From Bradyrhizobium campsiandrae (GTDB lineage: Bacteria; Pseudomonadota; Alphaproteobacteria; Rhizobiales; Xanthobacteraceae), in the NCBI RefSeq assembly GCF_014529705.1, contig NZ_JAANIH010000019.1, positions 62,001 through 126,000 of the forward strand: 64,000 nucleotides of DNA, read 5' to 3'. This document shows, one piece after another, positions 45,162 to 53,628 of the stretch. Each line of letters opens with the position of its first letter. The stretch's first letter is position 1. The notes under the pieces are model-generated. The model saw only the letters and a program-made list of their open reading frames with translations, was not told the DNA's origin and did not search any database. The position numbers and the translations under genes are program-made.

Positions 45162-45577
45162 AGCACGGCTTGCAAGAAGACGTATCGGGTGTCTGTTCGT
45201 AAGATGAGGCAGCGCGGGGACGTCGCAAACTGCTGACGATAATGGCTGAGAGCACAGATGAAGAGTCGAATCCTAGACTCTGAGGACACAGCGCTTTTAG
45301 TAATCACGAGTTCTGAAAAAGTCTTGAGAAACGACGTGAACTCAAGAATGTGGTTTAAGCGTCAGTTCTTGGCTCTCAGAGAGCACATCAACTCGCGAAG
45401 AAATTGAATGAAGCAGCAACGCTTCACGCGAAAAGAAAAGAGCGAGACCGCTGTTTGCGATCCCGCTCAGATATAAGCGCGAAGATTTAAGATTTGGTTT
45501 GGCGAGCGAATTTTACTGTCGCTCTCGCCTCCCAAACGCAGCGCGTCAGCGACGCGCCACGTCGGGAGAACGACGAC
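45162..45577. other. AT-richer non-coding region downstream of ilvC
   Basis: About 415 bases between convergent ends of the membrane-protein gene and ilvC. No frame has a ribosome-binding site. It contains several small palindromes: AGAGTC/GACTCT near 45270, TCTTGAG/CTCAAGA near 45323-45348, GCGCGTC-AGC-GACGCGC at 45541-45557, and the terminator at 45431-45468. The density of small stems and the low GC hint at a non-coding RNA, but I cannot assign one. Confidence 0.4.
45431..45468 (-). terminator. intrinsic terminator downstream of ilvC
   Basis: On the minus strand GAGCGGGATCGC pairs with GCGGTCTCGCTC (two G-U pairs) around AAACA, followed by TTTTCTTTT. It lies about 110 bases after the ilvC stop, giving a long 3' untranslated region. 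Confidence 0.75.
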
Positions 45578-46597
45578 TTAGTTCTTGCTCTTGTCGACCA
45601 GCGCGCCCTTCTTGATCCAGGGCATCATGTCGCGCAGCTTCGCGCCGACTTCCTCGATCGGGTGCGCGGCGAGCTTGGCGCGGGTCGCCTTGAACGAGGT
45701 CTGGTTGACCTTGTTCTCGAGCATCCAGTCGCGGGCGAATTTGCCGCCCTGGATGTCGGCGAGGACGCGCTTCATCTCGGCCTTGGTCTCCGCGGTGACG
45801 ATGCGGGGACCGGTGACATACTCGCCATACTCGGCGGTGTTGGAGATCGAGTAGTTCATGTTGGCGATGCCGCCTTCATAGATCAGGTCGACGATCAGCT
45901 TCACTTCGTGCAGGCACTCGAAATAGGCCATCTCCGGCGCATAGCCGGCTTCGACCAGGGTCTCGTAGCCGCCCTTGATCAGCTCGACCAGGCCGCCGCA
46001 GAGCACGACCTGCTCGCCGAACAGATCGGTCTCACACTCTTCCTTGAAGGTGGTTTCGATGATGCCGGCGCGGCCACCGCCGACAGCGGAGGCATAGGAC
46101 AGGCCGAGGTCATGGGCGTTGCCCGAGACGTCCTTGGCGATCGCGATCAGGCACGGCACGCCGCCGCCACGCTGATATTCCGAACGCACGGTGTGGCCGG
46201 GGCCCTTCGGCGCGATCATCAGCACGTCGAGGTCGGCGCGCGGATCGAGCAGGTTGAAGTGAACGTTGAGGCCGTGTGCGAACACGAGCGCAGCGCCCTT
46301 CTTCATGTTGTCGTGCAGGTGCTCGCGATAGATGTCGCCCTGGAGCTCGTCGGGAGTCAGCATCATGACGAGGTCGGCCCATTTGGCAGCTTCGGCGACT
46401 TCCATCACCTTGAAGCCGGCGGCTTCCGCCTTCTTGACCGAGCCCGAGTCCTTGCGCAGCGCAATTGCGACTTCCTTGACGCCGGAGTCCTTCAGGTTGA
46501 GCGCATGGGCGTGGCCCTGGCTGCCATAGCCGACGATGGCGACCTTCTTCCCCTTGATCAGGTTCAGGTCGGCGTCGCGATCGTAATAAACACGCAT
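45578..46597 (-). CDS. ilvC: ketol-acid reductoisomerase
   Basis: 339 residues, the short class I form. It converts acetolactate or acetohydroxybutyrate to the dihydroxy acids of valine, leucine and isoleucine synthesis using NADPH and Mg2+. 'KKVAIVGYGSQGHAHALNLKDSG' is the dinucleotide site; 'ETTFKEECETDLFGEQ' and 'ISNTAEYG' carry the metal ligands. It is separate from the ilvIH unit but on the same strand, with exporter-family genes between. Confidence 0.98.
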   Translation of the reverse strand: MRVYYDRDADLNLIKGKKVAIVGYGSQGHAHALNLKDSGVKEVAIALRKDSGSVKKAEAAGFKVMEVAEAAKWADLVMMLTPDELQGDIYREHLHDNMKKGAALVFAHGLNVHFNLLDPRADLDVLMIAPKGPGHTVRSEYQRGGGVPCLIAIAKDVSGNAHDLGLSYASAVGGGRAGIIETTFKEECETDLFGEQVVLCGGLVELIKGGYETLVEAGYAPEMAYFECLHEVKLIVDLIYEGGIANMNYSISNTAEYGEYVTGPRIVTAETKAEMKRVLADIQGGKFARDWMLENKVNQTSFKATRAKLAAHPIEEVGAKLRDMMPWIKKGALVDKSKN

Positions 46598-46730
46598 AGT
46601 CGTTTCCTCATTGAGGGCCGAAAGTCGGCCGATGGTCAGTGTCCGAAGGGTGGAATTTGCGGATTTCGGGGGCTGTCTAGAGCATTTTCAGCCTTTAGGG
46701 AAACCCGTTTCTGCATGGAAATCCGCGACA

Positions 46731-47333
46731 TCATGCATCCATGAAAACGGGGTAGAGAGAGGCGAGCAGCAGGAGCGCCATCAGGATGTTGAAGGCGCGG
46801 ACCAGCCGCTCCGAGGTCAGCACCGGTCGTAGTGCGGTGCCGAACAGAGCCCAGACCACGGTCGAGACGGTGCCGACCAAGAGGCTGATCAGGGTCTGAA
46901 TCGCGATGTTCAGGGGGAACTGGGCGATCGCGGCATAGGCGGTGATGGTGCCGATCACGATCACCCAGCCCTTGGCGTTGATCCACTGGAACATCGCCGC
47001 GCCCCAGAACGTCATCGGGCCGCGGCCATCCTCCTCGCCCGGCTTGGCCGGGCCTGAGAAGGCGATCACGACGGCAAGATAAATCAGATAGGCGGCGCCG
47101 GCATATTTGAGGATGGTCTGGAGGATCGGATAGGCCAGGAAGACGGTGCCGAGCCCGAGGCCGACGGTCGCGACCATGAAAGCAAAGCCGAGCACGATGC
47201 CGACGATGTGCGGAATGGTGCGGCGGAAGCCGTAGGTGAGGCCCGACGACAGCAGCATGATGTTGTTCGGCCCCGGCGTGAAATACATCACCACCATGAA
47301 GGCGAGGAAGGCATAGAACAGCGAATAGGCCAT
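46731..47333 (-). CDS. LysE-family amino-acid exporter
   Basis: 200 residues from the ATG at 47333, which has GAGGTG upstream; a GTG at 47339 is less likely. About six spans with the family signature 'TPGPNNIMLLSSGLTYGFRRTIPHIVG' at the N-terminus. LysE/RhtB proteins expel amino acids. It starts eight bases after the EamA-type gene stop. Lying between ilvH and ilvC, a role in branched-chain amino-acid efflux is an attractive inference. Confidence 0.92.
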   Translation of the reverse strand: MAYSLFYAFLAFMVVMYFTPGPNNIMLLSSGLTYGFRRTIPHIVGIVLGFAFMVATVGLGLGTVFLAYPILQTILKYAGAAYLIYLAVVIAFSGPAKPGEEDGRGPMTFWGAAMFQWINAKGWVIVIGTITAYAAIAQFPLNIAIQTLISLLVGTVSTVVWALFGTALRPVLTSERLVRAFNILMALLLLASLYPVFMDA

Positions 47334-47340
47334 CGTCACC

Positions 47341-48216
47341 TCACGCGGTCTTTGGCAGGACTTGCGGGCGCTTCGCCAGCACCATCACCGCGATGCCGCC
47401 GATCACGGTCAGCATGCCGGCGAGGCGCAGCGGCCCGAACCGCTCACCGAACACGACGCAGGAGGCGGCGGAGCCAACGAACGGCACCAGCAGCGCGAAC
47501 GGCACCACCTGCGCCGCCGGATAATCACGCAGCAGCCGGCCCCACAGCCAATAGGCGATGCTGGTGGAAATGCCGCCGAGCATCAGCATGCAGAGCGCCG
47601 ATCTCAGCGACATGTGCGCCAGCGACGTCCAGGCCGGGGTCGGCCCGTTGGCGATCAGCGCCAGCAGGAGCAGCGGCACGGCCGCGGCGAGGCACAGCCA
47701 GGCAAACAGATCGAACATCGGCACGCCGCGCGCACCGCGCAGCAGGATGTTGCCGATCGCAAAACTGATCGGCGAGATCATCAGCGCTGCAAAGGCGGCA
47801 ACGCTGAAATCATAGCCTACGGTGCCGCAGATCATCAGTAGGCCGATCGCGGCAATGACGATGCCCAGCGTCTGCACCGGCGTCGGCCGCTCGCCGAACG
47901 CGAGCGCGGCAAAACCGATGGTGAACAGCGCCTGGCTCTGCACGACGACGGATGTCAGCCCCACCGGCACGCCATGGGCGATGCCATAGGCCTGCGACAG
48001 GAACTGGCCGAGGAACAGCGTAAAGCTGATCGCGATCAGCAGCGACCAGGCGACTTTCGGTTTGCGGATGAACAGGCACGGCACGGCGGCGATAGTGAAG
48101 CGTATTGCCGTCATCAGCTCCGGCGAAAGCTCGTCGAGCGCAATCCGGCTCGCCACAAAGGCAAGCCCCCAGATGATCGCCACCATGAGGGCGATGAGGA
48201 TGTCGGCCGGCTTCAT
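47341..48216 (-). CDS. EamA-family (DMT superfamily) transporter
   Basis: 291 residues with ten predicted spans in two EamA repeats ('MVAIIWGLAFVASRIALDELSPELMTAIRF' begins the first, 'SISFAIGNILLRGA' region the second). Relatives export amino acids and other metabolites. ATG with GGAAAC upstream. Followed closely by the LysE-type gene, so the two are probably one transcript. Confidence 0.92.
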   Translation of the reverse strand: MKPADILIALMVAIIWGLAFVASRIALDELSPELMTAIRFTIAAVPCLFIRKPKVAWSLLIAISFTLFLGQFLSQAYGIAHGVPVGLTSVVVQSQALFTIGFAALAFGERPTPVQTLGIVIAAIGLLMICGTVGYDFSVAAFAALMISPISFAIGNILLRGARGVPMFDLFAWLCLAAAVPLLLLALIANGPTPAWTSLAHMSLRSALCMLMLGGISTSIAYWLWGRLLRDYPAAQVVPFALLVPFVGSAASCVVFGERFGPLRLAGMLTVIGGIAVMVLAKRPQVLPKTA

Positions 48217-48264
48217 TGTTGTTTCCGGTTCTGCCCTGTCGTGCAGCCCTGCTTGTTCTTCTGT

Positions 48265-48960
48265 CTAGCCTTGCTCGCCGGCTTTCGGTTTGCGGAGGAG
48301 GTAAGTGCCGTGCATCGGTGCGTGGTAGTCGGCCGAGACCAGCGTGAAGCCGACATCGGTCAGCATGCGCTCCATCACCCAGCCGAAAGTGGAATATTCG
48401 TCGCGCATATGCGTTACCACGCTCTCGCGCGAAAAATCGTGGTTCTTGATCTGGTAGTCGGCCCATTGCTCGACATCGCGCTCGACCGCGTCGGGCATCG
48501 AGGCGTAGACGATGTCACGCAAATAGAAGCTCGCGCCGGGTTTCAGTGCACGAAAGATCCGCGACATCGCGACCGCCTTCCAGAAATCCGGCAGATGATG
48601 CAGCGTGAACTCGCTGACGATCAGATCATAGGATTCCGGACGATACGCAAAAGAGAGCAGACCCGCGGACTGGGTTCGCACGGGCGCCTTGCGGTCGCGG
48701 GCATAGATCTCGGCGAGCGCCAGCATCGCAGGCGAGATGTCGATGGCGTCGACCTCGGCACCCATCAGCGCGGCTTCGGTGGCCAGCACGCCATTGCCGC
48801 AGCCGATGTCGGCGATGCGCCAGCCGCGCTGGACCCCGAGCATCTTCAGTGCGCCGCGCGCCCGCAGATCGGCATCGTCGTGGGCATCGTAGATCGACGC
48901 CACCGCGGGCTCGATGCCCATCCGGTTCCGCTCGTTATAGTACCAGTCGCGCGCCAGCAT
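48265..48960 (-). CDS. class I SAM-dependent methyltransferase
   Basis: 231 residues. Motif I 'IADIGCGNGVLATEAALMGAEVDAIDIS' binds S-adenosylmethionine; 'YDLIVSEFTLHHLPDFWKAV' is the methyltransferase type 11 motif II region. The start lies three bases after the ilvH stop, so it is co-translated with ilvIH. The substrate is unknown and no obvious link to branched-chain synthesis is visible. Confidence 0.92.
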   Translation of the reverse strand: MLARDWYYNERNRMGIEPAVASIYDAHDDADLRARGALKMLGVQRGWRIADIGCGNGVLATEAALMGAEVDAIDISPAMLALAEIYARDRKAPVRTQSAGLLSFAYRPESYDLIVSEFTLHHLPDFWKAVAMSRIFRALKPGASFYLRDIVYASMPDAVERDVEQWADYQIKNHDFSRESVVTHMRDEYSTFGWVMERMLTDVGFTLVSADYHAPMHGTYLLRKPKAGEQG

Positions 48961-48963
48961 GGC

Positions 48964-49506
48964 TCACATCCCTTCAGGCCCGCGACCGATCGCGGCAACA
49001 CCGGTGCGCGACACCTCGACAAGGCCGAGCGGGCGCATCAGATCGATAAACTGGTTGATCTTGTCCGTATTGCCTGTGATCTCGAACACGAAACTTTCGG
49101 TGGTGGCGTCGATCACGCGGGCGCGGAACGCATCCGCCAGCCGCAGCGCCTCGACCCGGTGCTCGCCCTGCCCGCGCACTTTCACCATCGCGAGTTCGCG
49201 CTCGATCGAGCGCTTGGTCTGGGTCATGTCGACGACCTGGTAGACCGGAATCATGCGGTCGAGCTGATGCTTGATCTGCGCGATCACCATCGGTGTTCCC
49301 GTCGTGACGATGGTGATGCGCGACAGATGCTTCTGCGCCTCGGTCTCCGAGACCGTGAGGCTTTCGATGTTGTAGCCGCGACCCGAGAACAGGCCGATGA
49401 CGCGTGCGAGCACGCCCGGCTCGTTCTGCACGAGCACCGCTAGCGTGTGCGTTTCGTTGGGATCGTGGCGTTCTTCGATGAAGTACGCGGATGCGGGCTG
49501 GTTCAT
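48964..49506 (-). CDS. ilvH: acetolactate synthase small (regulatory) subunit
   Basis: 180 residues. N-terminal ACT domain: 'HTLAVLVQNEPGVLARVIGLFSGRGYNIESLTV' carries the valine-binding site for feedback inhibition. The C-terminal ACT-like domain completes the family length. It lies 25 bases after ilvI and is translated from the same attenuated transcript. Confidence 0.98.
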   Translation of the reverse strand: MNQPASAYFIEERHDPNETHTLAVLVQNEPGVLARVIGLFSGRGYNIESLTVSETEAQKHLSRITIVTTGTPMVIAQIKHQLDRMIPVYQVVDMTQTKRSIERELAMVKVRGQGEHRVEALRLADAFRARVIDATTESFVFEITGNTDKINQFIDLMRPLGLVEVSRTGVAAIGRGPEGM

Positions 49507-49531
49507 TGTCGTCCCCTCAAATCTATCGCGC

Positions 49532-51307
49532 TCACACCAGCGCCTTGCCGCCGGCGAATGCCTTGGCCGTGGCCTCGTCGTTGGCCTGCTCCGGCAACAA
49601 CATCTCGTTGTGCGCCTTGCCGGACGGGATCATCGGGAAGCAGTTTTCGAGCGCGGCGACGCGGCAGTCGAACAGCACCGGGCGCTTCACCGCGATCATC
49701 TCGGTGATGGCGCCGTCGAGATCGGCAGGTTTGGTGACCTGCAAACCGACAGCGCCATAGGCCTCCGCGAGCTTGACGAAGTCAGGCAACGCCTCCGAGT
49801 AGGAGTGCGACAGGCGGTTGCCATGAAGCAATTGCTGCCACTGCCGCACCATGCCCATGTACTGGTTGTTCAGGATGAAGATCTTGATCGGCAGCTCGTA
49901 CTGAACCGCCGTCGACATCTCCTGCATCGTCATCTGCACCGAGGCATCGCCCGCGATGTCGATGACGAGGCTGTTTGGATGCGCCACCTGCACGCCGACG
50001 GCGGCCGGCAGGCCGTAACCCATGGTGCCGAGACCGCCCGAGGTCATCCAGCGATGCGGCTCCTCGAAGCCGAAGAACTGCGCCGCCCACATCTGGTGCT
50101 GGCCGACCTCGGTCGTGATGTAGGTATCCTTGCCGCGCGTCGCCTGGAACAGGCTCTGGATCGCGTGCTGCGGCAAGATGACGTCATTGCTCTTCTTGTA
50201 ATAGAGCGAGTTGCGGGCGCGCCATTGTGCGATCTGCTGCCACCAGGACTTGATGTCAGGCTTCTTCGCCTCGGCCTTGAACACCTGCAGAATGTCGCCG
50301 AGGATGTTGGCGCAGTCGCCGATGATCGGCACGTCGACGCGGATGTTCTTGTTGATCGAGGACGGGTCGATGTCGATGTGGATCTTCTTCGAGCCCGGCG
50401 AGAACGCATCGACGCGGCCGGTGATGCGGTCATCGAAGCGCGCGCCGACGCACAGCATGACGTCGCAATCATGCATGGTCATGTTGGCTTCGTAGGTGCC
50501 GTGCATGCCCAGCATGCCGAGCCAGTTCTTGCCCGACGCCGGGTATGCGCCGAGACCCATCAGCGTGGAGGTGATCGGAAAACCGGTGACCTCGACCAGC
50601 TCGCGCAGCAGTTTCGTCGCTTCGGGGCCGGAATTGATCACGCCGCCGCCACTATAGATCACCGGACGCTTGGCGCCTGCGAGCAGCGACACCGCCTTGC
50701 GGATCTGCGTCGCATCGCCCTTGACGCGCGGCGCGTAGGAACGGTGCACGTCGGACTTGCGCGGCGGATGATAGGTGCCGGTCGCGAACTGCACGTCCTT
50801 GGGAACGTCGACGAGCACCGGCCCGGGACGGCCCGTGGTCGCAACGTAGAAGGCCTCGTGCAGGACCTTTGCGAGATCGTTGACGTCGCGCACCAGCCAG
50901 TTGTGCTTGGTGCAGGGACGCGTGATGCCGACGGTGTCGCATTCCTGGAACGCGTCATTGCCGATCAGATGCGTCGGCACCTGGCCGGAGATGCACACCA
51001 GCGGGATCGAATCCATCAGCGCATCGGTCAGCGGCGTCACCATGTTGGTGGCGCCGGGGCCGGAGGTCACCAGCGCAACGCCCGGCTTGCCGGTCGAACG
51101 CGCATAGCCTTCGGCGGCGTGGCCGGCACCCTGCTCGTGGCGCACCAGGATGTGCTGGACCTCGCTCTGCTGGAAGATCTCGTCATAGATCGGAAGCACG
51201 GCGCCGCCGGGATAGCCGAAAATGTCGGTCACGCCGTGATCGATGAGCGCGCGGACGATCATCGCGGCGCCGGTCATCTGGTTCGGATCGTGGCTCTTGT
51301 CGCTCAT
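49532..51307 (-). CDS. ilvI: acetolactate synthase large (catalytic) subunit
   Basis: 591 residues from the ATG at 51307, which has GGAGC upstream; the open frame beyond it runs through the leader terminator and is not coding. Thiamine-diphosphate and FAD-dependent enzyme joining two pyruvates, or pyruvate and 2-ketobutyrate. The N-terminal 'GVTDIFGYPGGAVLPIYDEI' and catalytic Glu in 'VRHEQGAGHAAEGYAR', and the C-terminal 'IAGDASVQMTMQEMSTAVQYELPIKIFILNNQY' metal/ThDP motif are all present. Expression is likely set by the upstream attenuator. Confidence 0.98.
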   Translation of the reverse strand: MSDKSHDPNQMTGAAMIVRALIDHGVTDIFGYPGGAVLPIYDEIFQQSEVQHILVRHEQGAGHAAEGYARSTGKPGVALVTSGPGATNMVTPLTDALMDSIPLVCISGQVPTHLIGNDAFQECDTVGITRPCTKHNWLVRDVNDLAKVLHEAFYVATTGRPGPVLVDVPKDVQFATGTYHPPRKSDVHRSYAPRVKGDATQIRKAVSLLAGAKRPVIYSGGGVINSGPEATKLLRELVEVTGFPITSTLMGLGAYPASGKNWLGMLGMHGTYEANMTMHDCDVMLCVGARFDDRITGRVDAFSPGSKKIHIDIDPSSINKNIRVDVPIIGDCANILGDILQVFKAEAKKPDIKSWWQQIAQWRARNSLYYKKSNDVILPQHAIQSLFQATRGKDTYITTEVGQHQMWAAQFFGFEEPHRWMTSGGLGTMGYGLPAAVGVQVAHPNSLVIDIAGDASVQMTMQEMSTAVQYELPIKIFILNNQYMGMVRQWQQLLHGNRLSHSYSEALPDFVKLAEAYGAVGLQVTKPADLDGAITEMIAVKRPVLFDCRVAALENCFPMIPSGKAHNEMLLPEQANDEATAKAFAGGKALV

Positions 51308-51360
51308 TGGCTTGCTCCGGATGCGCTGTTTCCAGCGGCTTCGTTCGTGTCGGGTTCGGG

Positions 51361-51388
51361 AAATAAAAAAGGCCCCGAAGAGGGACCC
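51361..51388 (-). terminator. attenuator terminator of ilvIH
   Basis: On the minus strand GGTCCC pairs with GGGGCC around TCTTC and is followed by TTTTTTATTT. It lies between the leader peptide and ilvI with no other gene in between. An adjacent upstream hairpin pairs CACACCGCC (51437-51429) with GGCGGTGTG (51399-51391). Confidence 0.8.
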
Positions 51389-51416
51389 TGCACACCGCCT
51401 GTCATGTGGATGGCAG

Positions 51417-51482
51417 CTAGCCACCCCCGGCGGTGTGCCTGGGTACGACGGCGATAAGGAGTTTGGTAATAATGTTGCGCAT
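51417..51482 (-). CDS. ilvI leader peptide (attenuation)
   Basis: A 21-codon frame ATG...TAG. The peptide is MRNIITKLLIAVVPRHTAGGG: seven of residues 4-13 are Ile, Leu or Val (I4, I5, L8, L9, I10, V12, V13), all end products of the operon. The stop codon lies inside the first hairpin. This is the classic arrangement for ribosome-mediated attenuation of branched-chain operons, where a lack of charged tRNA stalls the ribosome on these codons and stops the terminator forming. Upstream purines are weak (GCCGAGC). Confidence 0.8.
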   Translation of the reverse strand: MRNIITKLLIAVVPRHTAGGG

Positions 51483-51636
51483 GGTAGATGCTCGGCTTCC
51501 CAAAGGTTGCGCGAAACATAACGACCAAAGCCTCGATGTCAAGGCAAAGCGGCCGTTCCCGCGCGATTTTGGCAGTGTAGCGGTGTTCCCGGGGTTCGGC
51601 GAGAGGTAAAATCGGGAACTCGGGCACAAAAGTGCG

Positions 51637-52578
51637 TCAGCGGGGGTCCGGCGCAGCTCTGAGGGCCGCCGCAAGCCATCCCCTCGCCTCTTCCGGCTTC
51701 ACCCATTCGAACTCCGGCAGTTGGTGCCGGAACCATGTGAACTGCCGCTTGGCGTAGTGGCGGGTATCCGCGCGGCCGATCACTGAGGCCTCCTCCAGAC
51801 TGAGCTCGCCGCGCAGATGCCTGATCAGGGCCGGCACGCCATGAGGCTTCATTGCCGGTAACAGCGGATCGAGGCCACGAGTTGCGAGCTGCCCGACCTC
51901 TTCGAGCGCGCCGGCGCGTAGCATGGTGTCGAAGCGGGCGTCGATGCGGGCGTAGAGCTCATCACGCTCGGGATCGAGAAAGACCGCGCGATAACTGTCC
52001 TTGGGCAGCAGCGGCGGTTGGCCCTCCTGATGCCAGTCGAGCAGCGAGCGGCCAGTCGCCTCGATCACTTCGAGCGCGCGCGCGATCCGAGTACGGTCGC
52101 GCAGGTTCAACCGCTCGGCCGCGCGTGGATCGCGCCGCGCCAGTTCCGCATGCAGCGCCTCGACGCCATTCCGCTCCAGCCGTGCGCGCACGCTTTCGCG
52201 CACCTCGGCCGGGATCGGGGGCACGACCGAGAGGCCCGCCGTCAGCGCCTTGAAATAGAGCCCTGTCCCACCGATTAAGATCGGCAGACGGCCTTCGGCA
52301 TGGGCCTCTTCCAACGACTTCGCGGCATCGGTCACCCACGCCCCGGCCGAGAAATTCACGGCCGCATCGACATGACCGTAGAGGCGATGCGGAACGCGCG
52401 CCTCTTCGCCTTCCGTAGGACGTGCCGTGATGATGCGGAGGTCGCGATAGACCTGCATGGAATCGGCATTGATGACCACGCCTCGCGTTCTGAGGGCAAG
52501 CTCCAGCGCCAGCGCCGACTTGCCGCTGGCGGTCGGGCCTGCGATAAGCACGGCCTTGATCGGATGCCCCTCGCTCAC
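51637..52578 (-). CDS. miaA: tRNA dimethylallyltransferase
   Basis: 313 residues from a GTG at 52578 (TGAGG upstream). MiaA adds a dimethylallyl group to A37 of tRNAs reading UNN codons. Walker A-type 'IAGPTASGKSALALEL', 'INADSMQVYRDLRIITARP', 'PILIGGTGLYFKALTAGL' and the C-terminal 'YAKRQFTWFRHQ' are all diagnostic. The start is only 11 bases from the serB start on the other strand. Confidence 0.98.
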   Translation of the reverse strand: MSEGHPIKAVLIAGPTASGKSALALELALRTRGVVINADSMQVYRDLRIITARPTEGEEARVPHRLYGHVDAAVNFSAGAWVTDAAKSLEEAHAEGRLPILIGGTGLYFKALTAGLSVVPPIPAEVRESVRARLERNGVEALHAELARRDPRAAERLNLRDRTRIARALEVIEATGRSLLDWHQEGQPPLLPKDSYRAVFLDPERDELYARIDARFDTMLRAGALEEVGQLATRGLDPLLPAMKPHGVPALIRHLRGELSLEEASVIGRADTRHYAKRQFTWFRHQLPEFEWVKPEEARGWLAAALRAAPDPR

Positions 52579-52589
52579 GAAAACCTCAA

Positions 52590-53495
52590 ATGTCTCTCGT
52601 CGCCACGCTGGTCTGCAACCCCAACAATCCCGCGCTCGATAGCACCATCGTCGACGGTGCCCGCGCCGTGCTGCCGAAGGCGCAACCGGCGCATTGGCTG
52701 TTCGACGGGGTTGCGGTCGATATTCCCTTCGGTGCGCAGGATAACCTCGGAGGCGACCGTCACGCCATCGAGCAGCGGCTGCGCGAGCTTCGCGGCGATC
52801 TGCCCGTCGACATCGTCGTGCAGCCTGCCGGCTTCCGGCGCAAGAAGCTTTTTCTCGCCGACATGGATTCCACCATGATTGGCGAGGAATGCATCGACGA
52901 GCTCGCCGATCTCGTCGGGATGAGGGCCCATGTCGCCGCGATCACCGAACGCGCGATGCGCGGCGAGATCGAGTTCGAGCCGGCGTTGCGCGAGCGCGTC
53001 GCGCTGCTGAAGGACCTCCCCGCCAGCGTCGTCGACGAGGTGCTGGCCAAGCGCATCACGCTGACCCCGGGCGGCCGCGAATTGGTCGCCACCATGCGCG
53101 CGCACGGCGCCTATACGTGCCTCGTCTCCGGGGGCTTCACGCTGTTCACCAGCGCGGTCGCCGCGAGAATCGGCTTTCAGGAGAACCGCGCCAACGAACT
53201 CGTCGTGCGCGACGGCAAATTCACCGGCGAGGTGAAGGAGCCGATCCTCGGGCGCGCGGCCAAGCTCGCGACACTGGTGGATCTGATAGAATCGTTCGAT
53301 CTCGACGACGTCGACTCGCTCGTCGTCGGCGACGGCGCCAATGATCTGGCGATGATCCAGGCGGCGGGCCTCGGCGTGGCGTATCATGCGAAGCCGGCGG
53401 TGGCTGCTAGCGCGGCGGCGCGGATCGACTACGGCGATCTCACTGCGCTGCTGTATGCGCAGGGGTATCGGCGGGACGAGTTCGTGGAGGCTTAG
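52590..53495 (+). CDS. serB: phosphoserine phosphatase
   Basis: 301 residues. Last step of serine synthesis. The N-terminal ~85 residues are an ACT-like domain; the HAD nucleophile motif is D91MDST95, followed by 'GEECIDELADLVG', the 'SGGFTLFTSAVA' motif II Ser and 'VVGDGANDLAMIQAAGLGVAYHAKP'. No ribosome-binding site precedes the ATG, and miaA starts 11 bases away, so a leaderless or very short-leader mRNA is possible. Confidence 0.97.
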   Translation: MSLVATLVCNPNNPALDSTIVDGARAVLPKAQPAHWLFDGVAVDIPFGAQDNLGGDRHAIEQRLRELRGDLPVDIVVQPAGFRRKKLFLADMDSTMIGEECIDELADLVGMRAHVAAITERAMRGEIEFEPALRERVALLKDLPASVVDEVLAKRITLTPGGRELVATMRAHGAYTCLVSGGFTLFTSAVAARIGFQENRANELVVRDGKFTGEVKEPILGRAAKLATLVDLIESFDLDDVDSLVVGDGANDLAMIQAAGLGVAYHAKPAVAASAAARIDYGDLTALLYAQGYRRDEFVEA

Positions 53496-53521
53496 TCTCC
53501 CCGGCGACACGCGCCGCAATC

Positions 53522-53615
53522 GGAGGGTGGGCAAAGTCGCACTTGCGCCGTGCCCACCACTCCTCACGATAGCGGACGGATGGTGGGCACGCTTCGCTTT
53601 GCCCACCCGAGATAC
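53522..53615. repeat. large two-stem palindromic repeat, copy B
   Basis: Outer arms GGGTGGGCAAAG (about 53525-53536) and CTTTGCCCACCC; inner arms CGTGCCCACCA and TGGTGGGCACG. Same layout as the element at 28531-28672, but the bases that follow the GGGTGGG/CCCACC cores differ on both arms so pairing is kept. It lies between the convergent serB and protease genes. Confidence 0.75.
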
Positions 53616-53628
53616 GACAGTACCGCGA

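Larger units (their letters stand above)
51308..51636 (-). promoter_or_regulatory. leader region of the ilvIH operon
   Basis: The span between miaA and ilvI. It holds, in transcript order, an unplaced promoter, the 21-codon leader, a hairpin across the leader stop and an intrinsic terminator about 55 bases before ilvI. Confidence 0.75.

Noticed and set aside
45240..45300. GTCGAATCC near 45270, resembling a tRNA T-loop
   Set aside because: It is the loop of a simple AGAGTC/GACTCT stem. No acceptor, D or anticodon arm can be built around it.
46676..46735. palindrome-like sequence upstream of ilvC
   Set aside because: It resembles intergenic repeats of rhizobia, but the arms are too degenerate to call.
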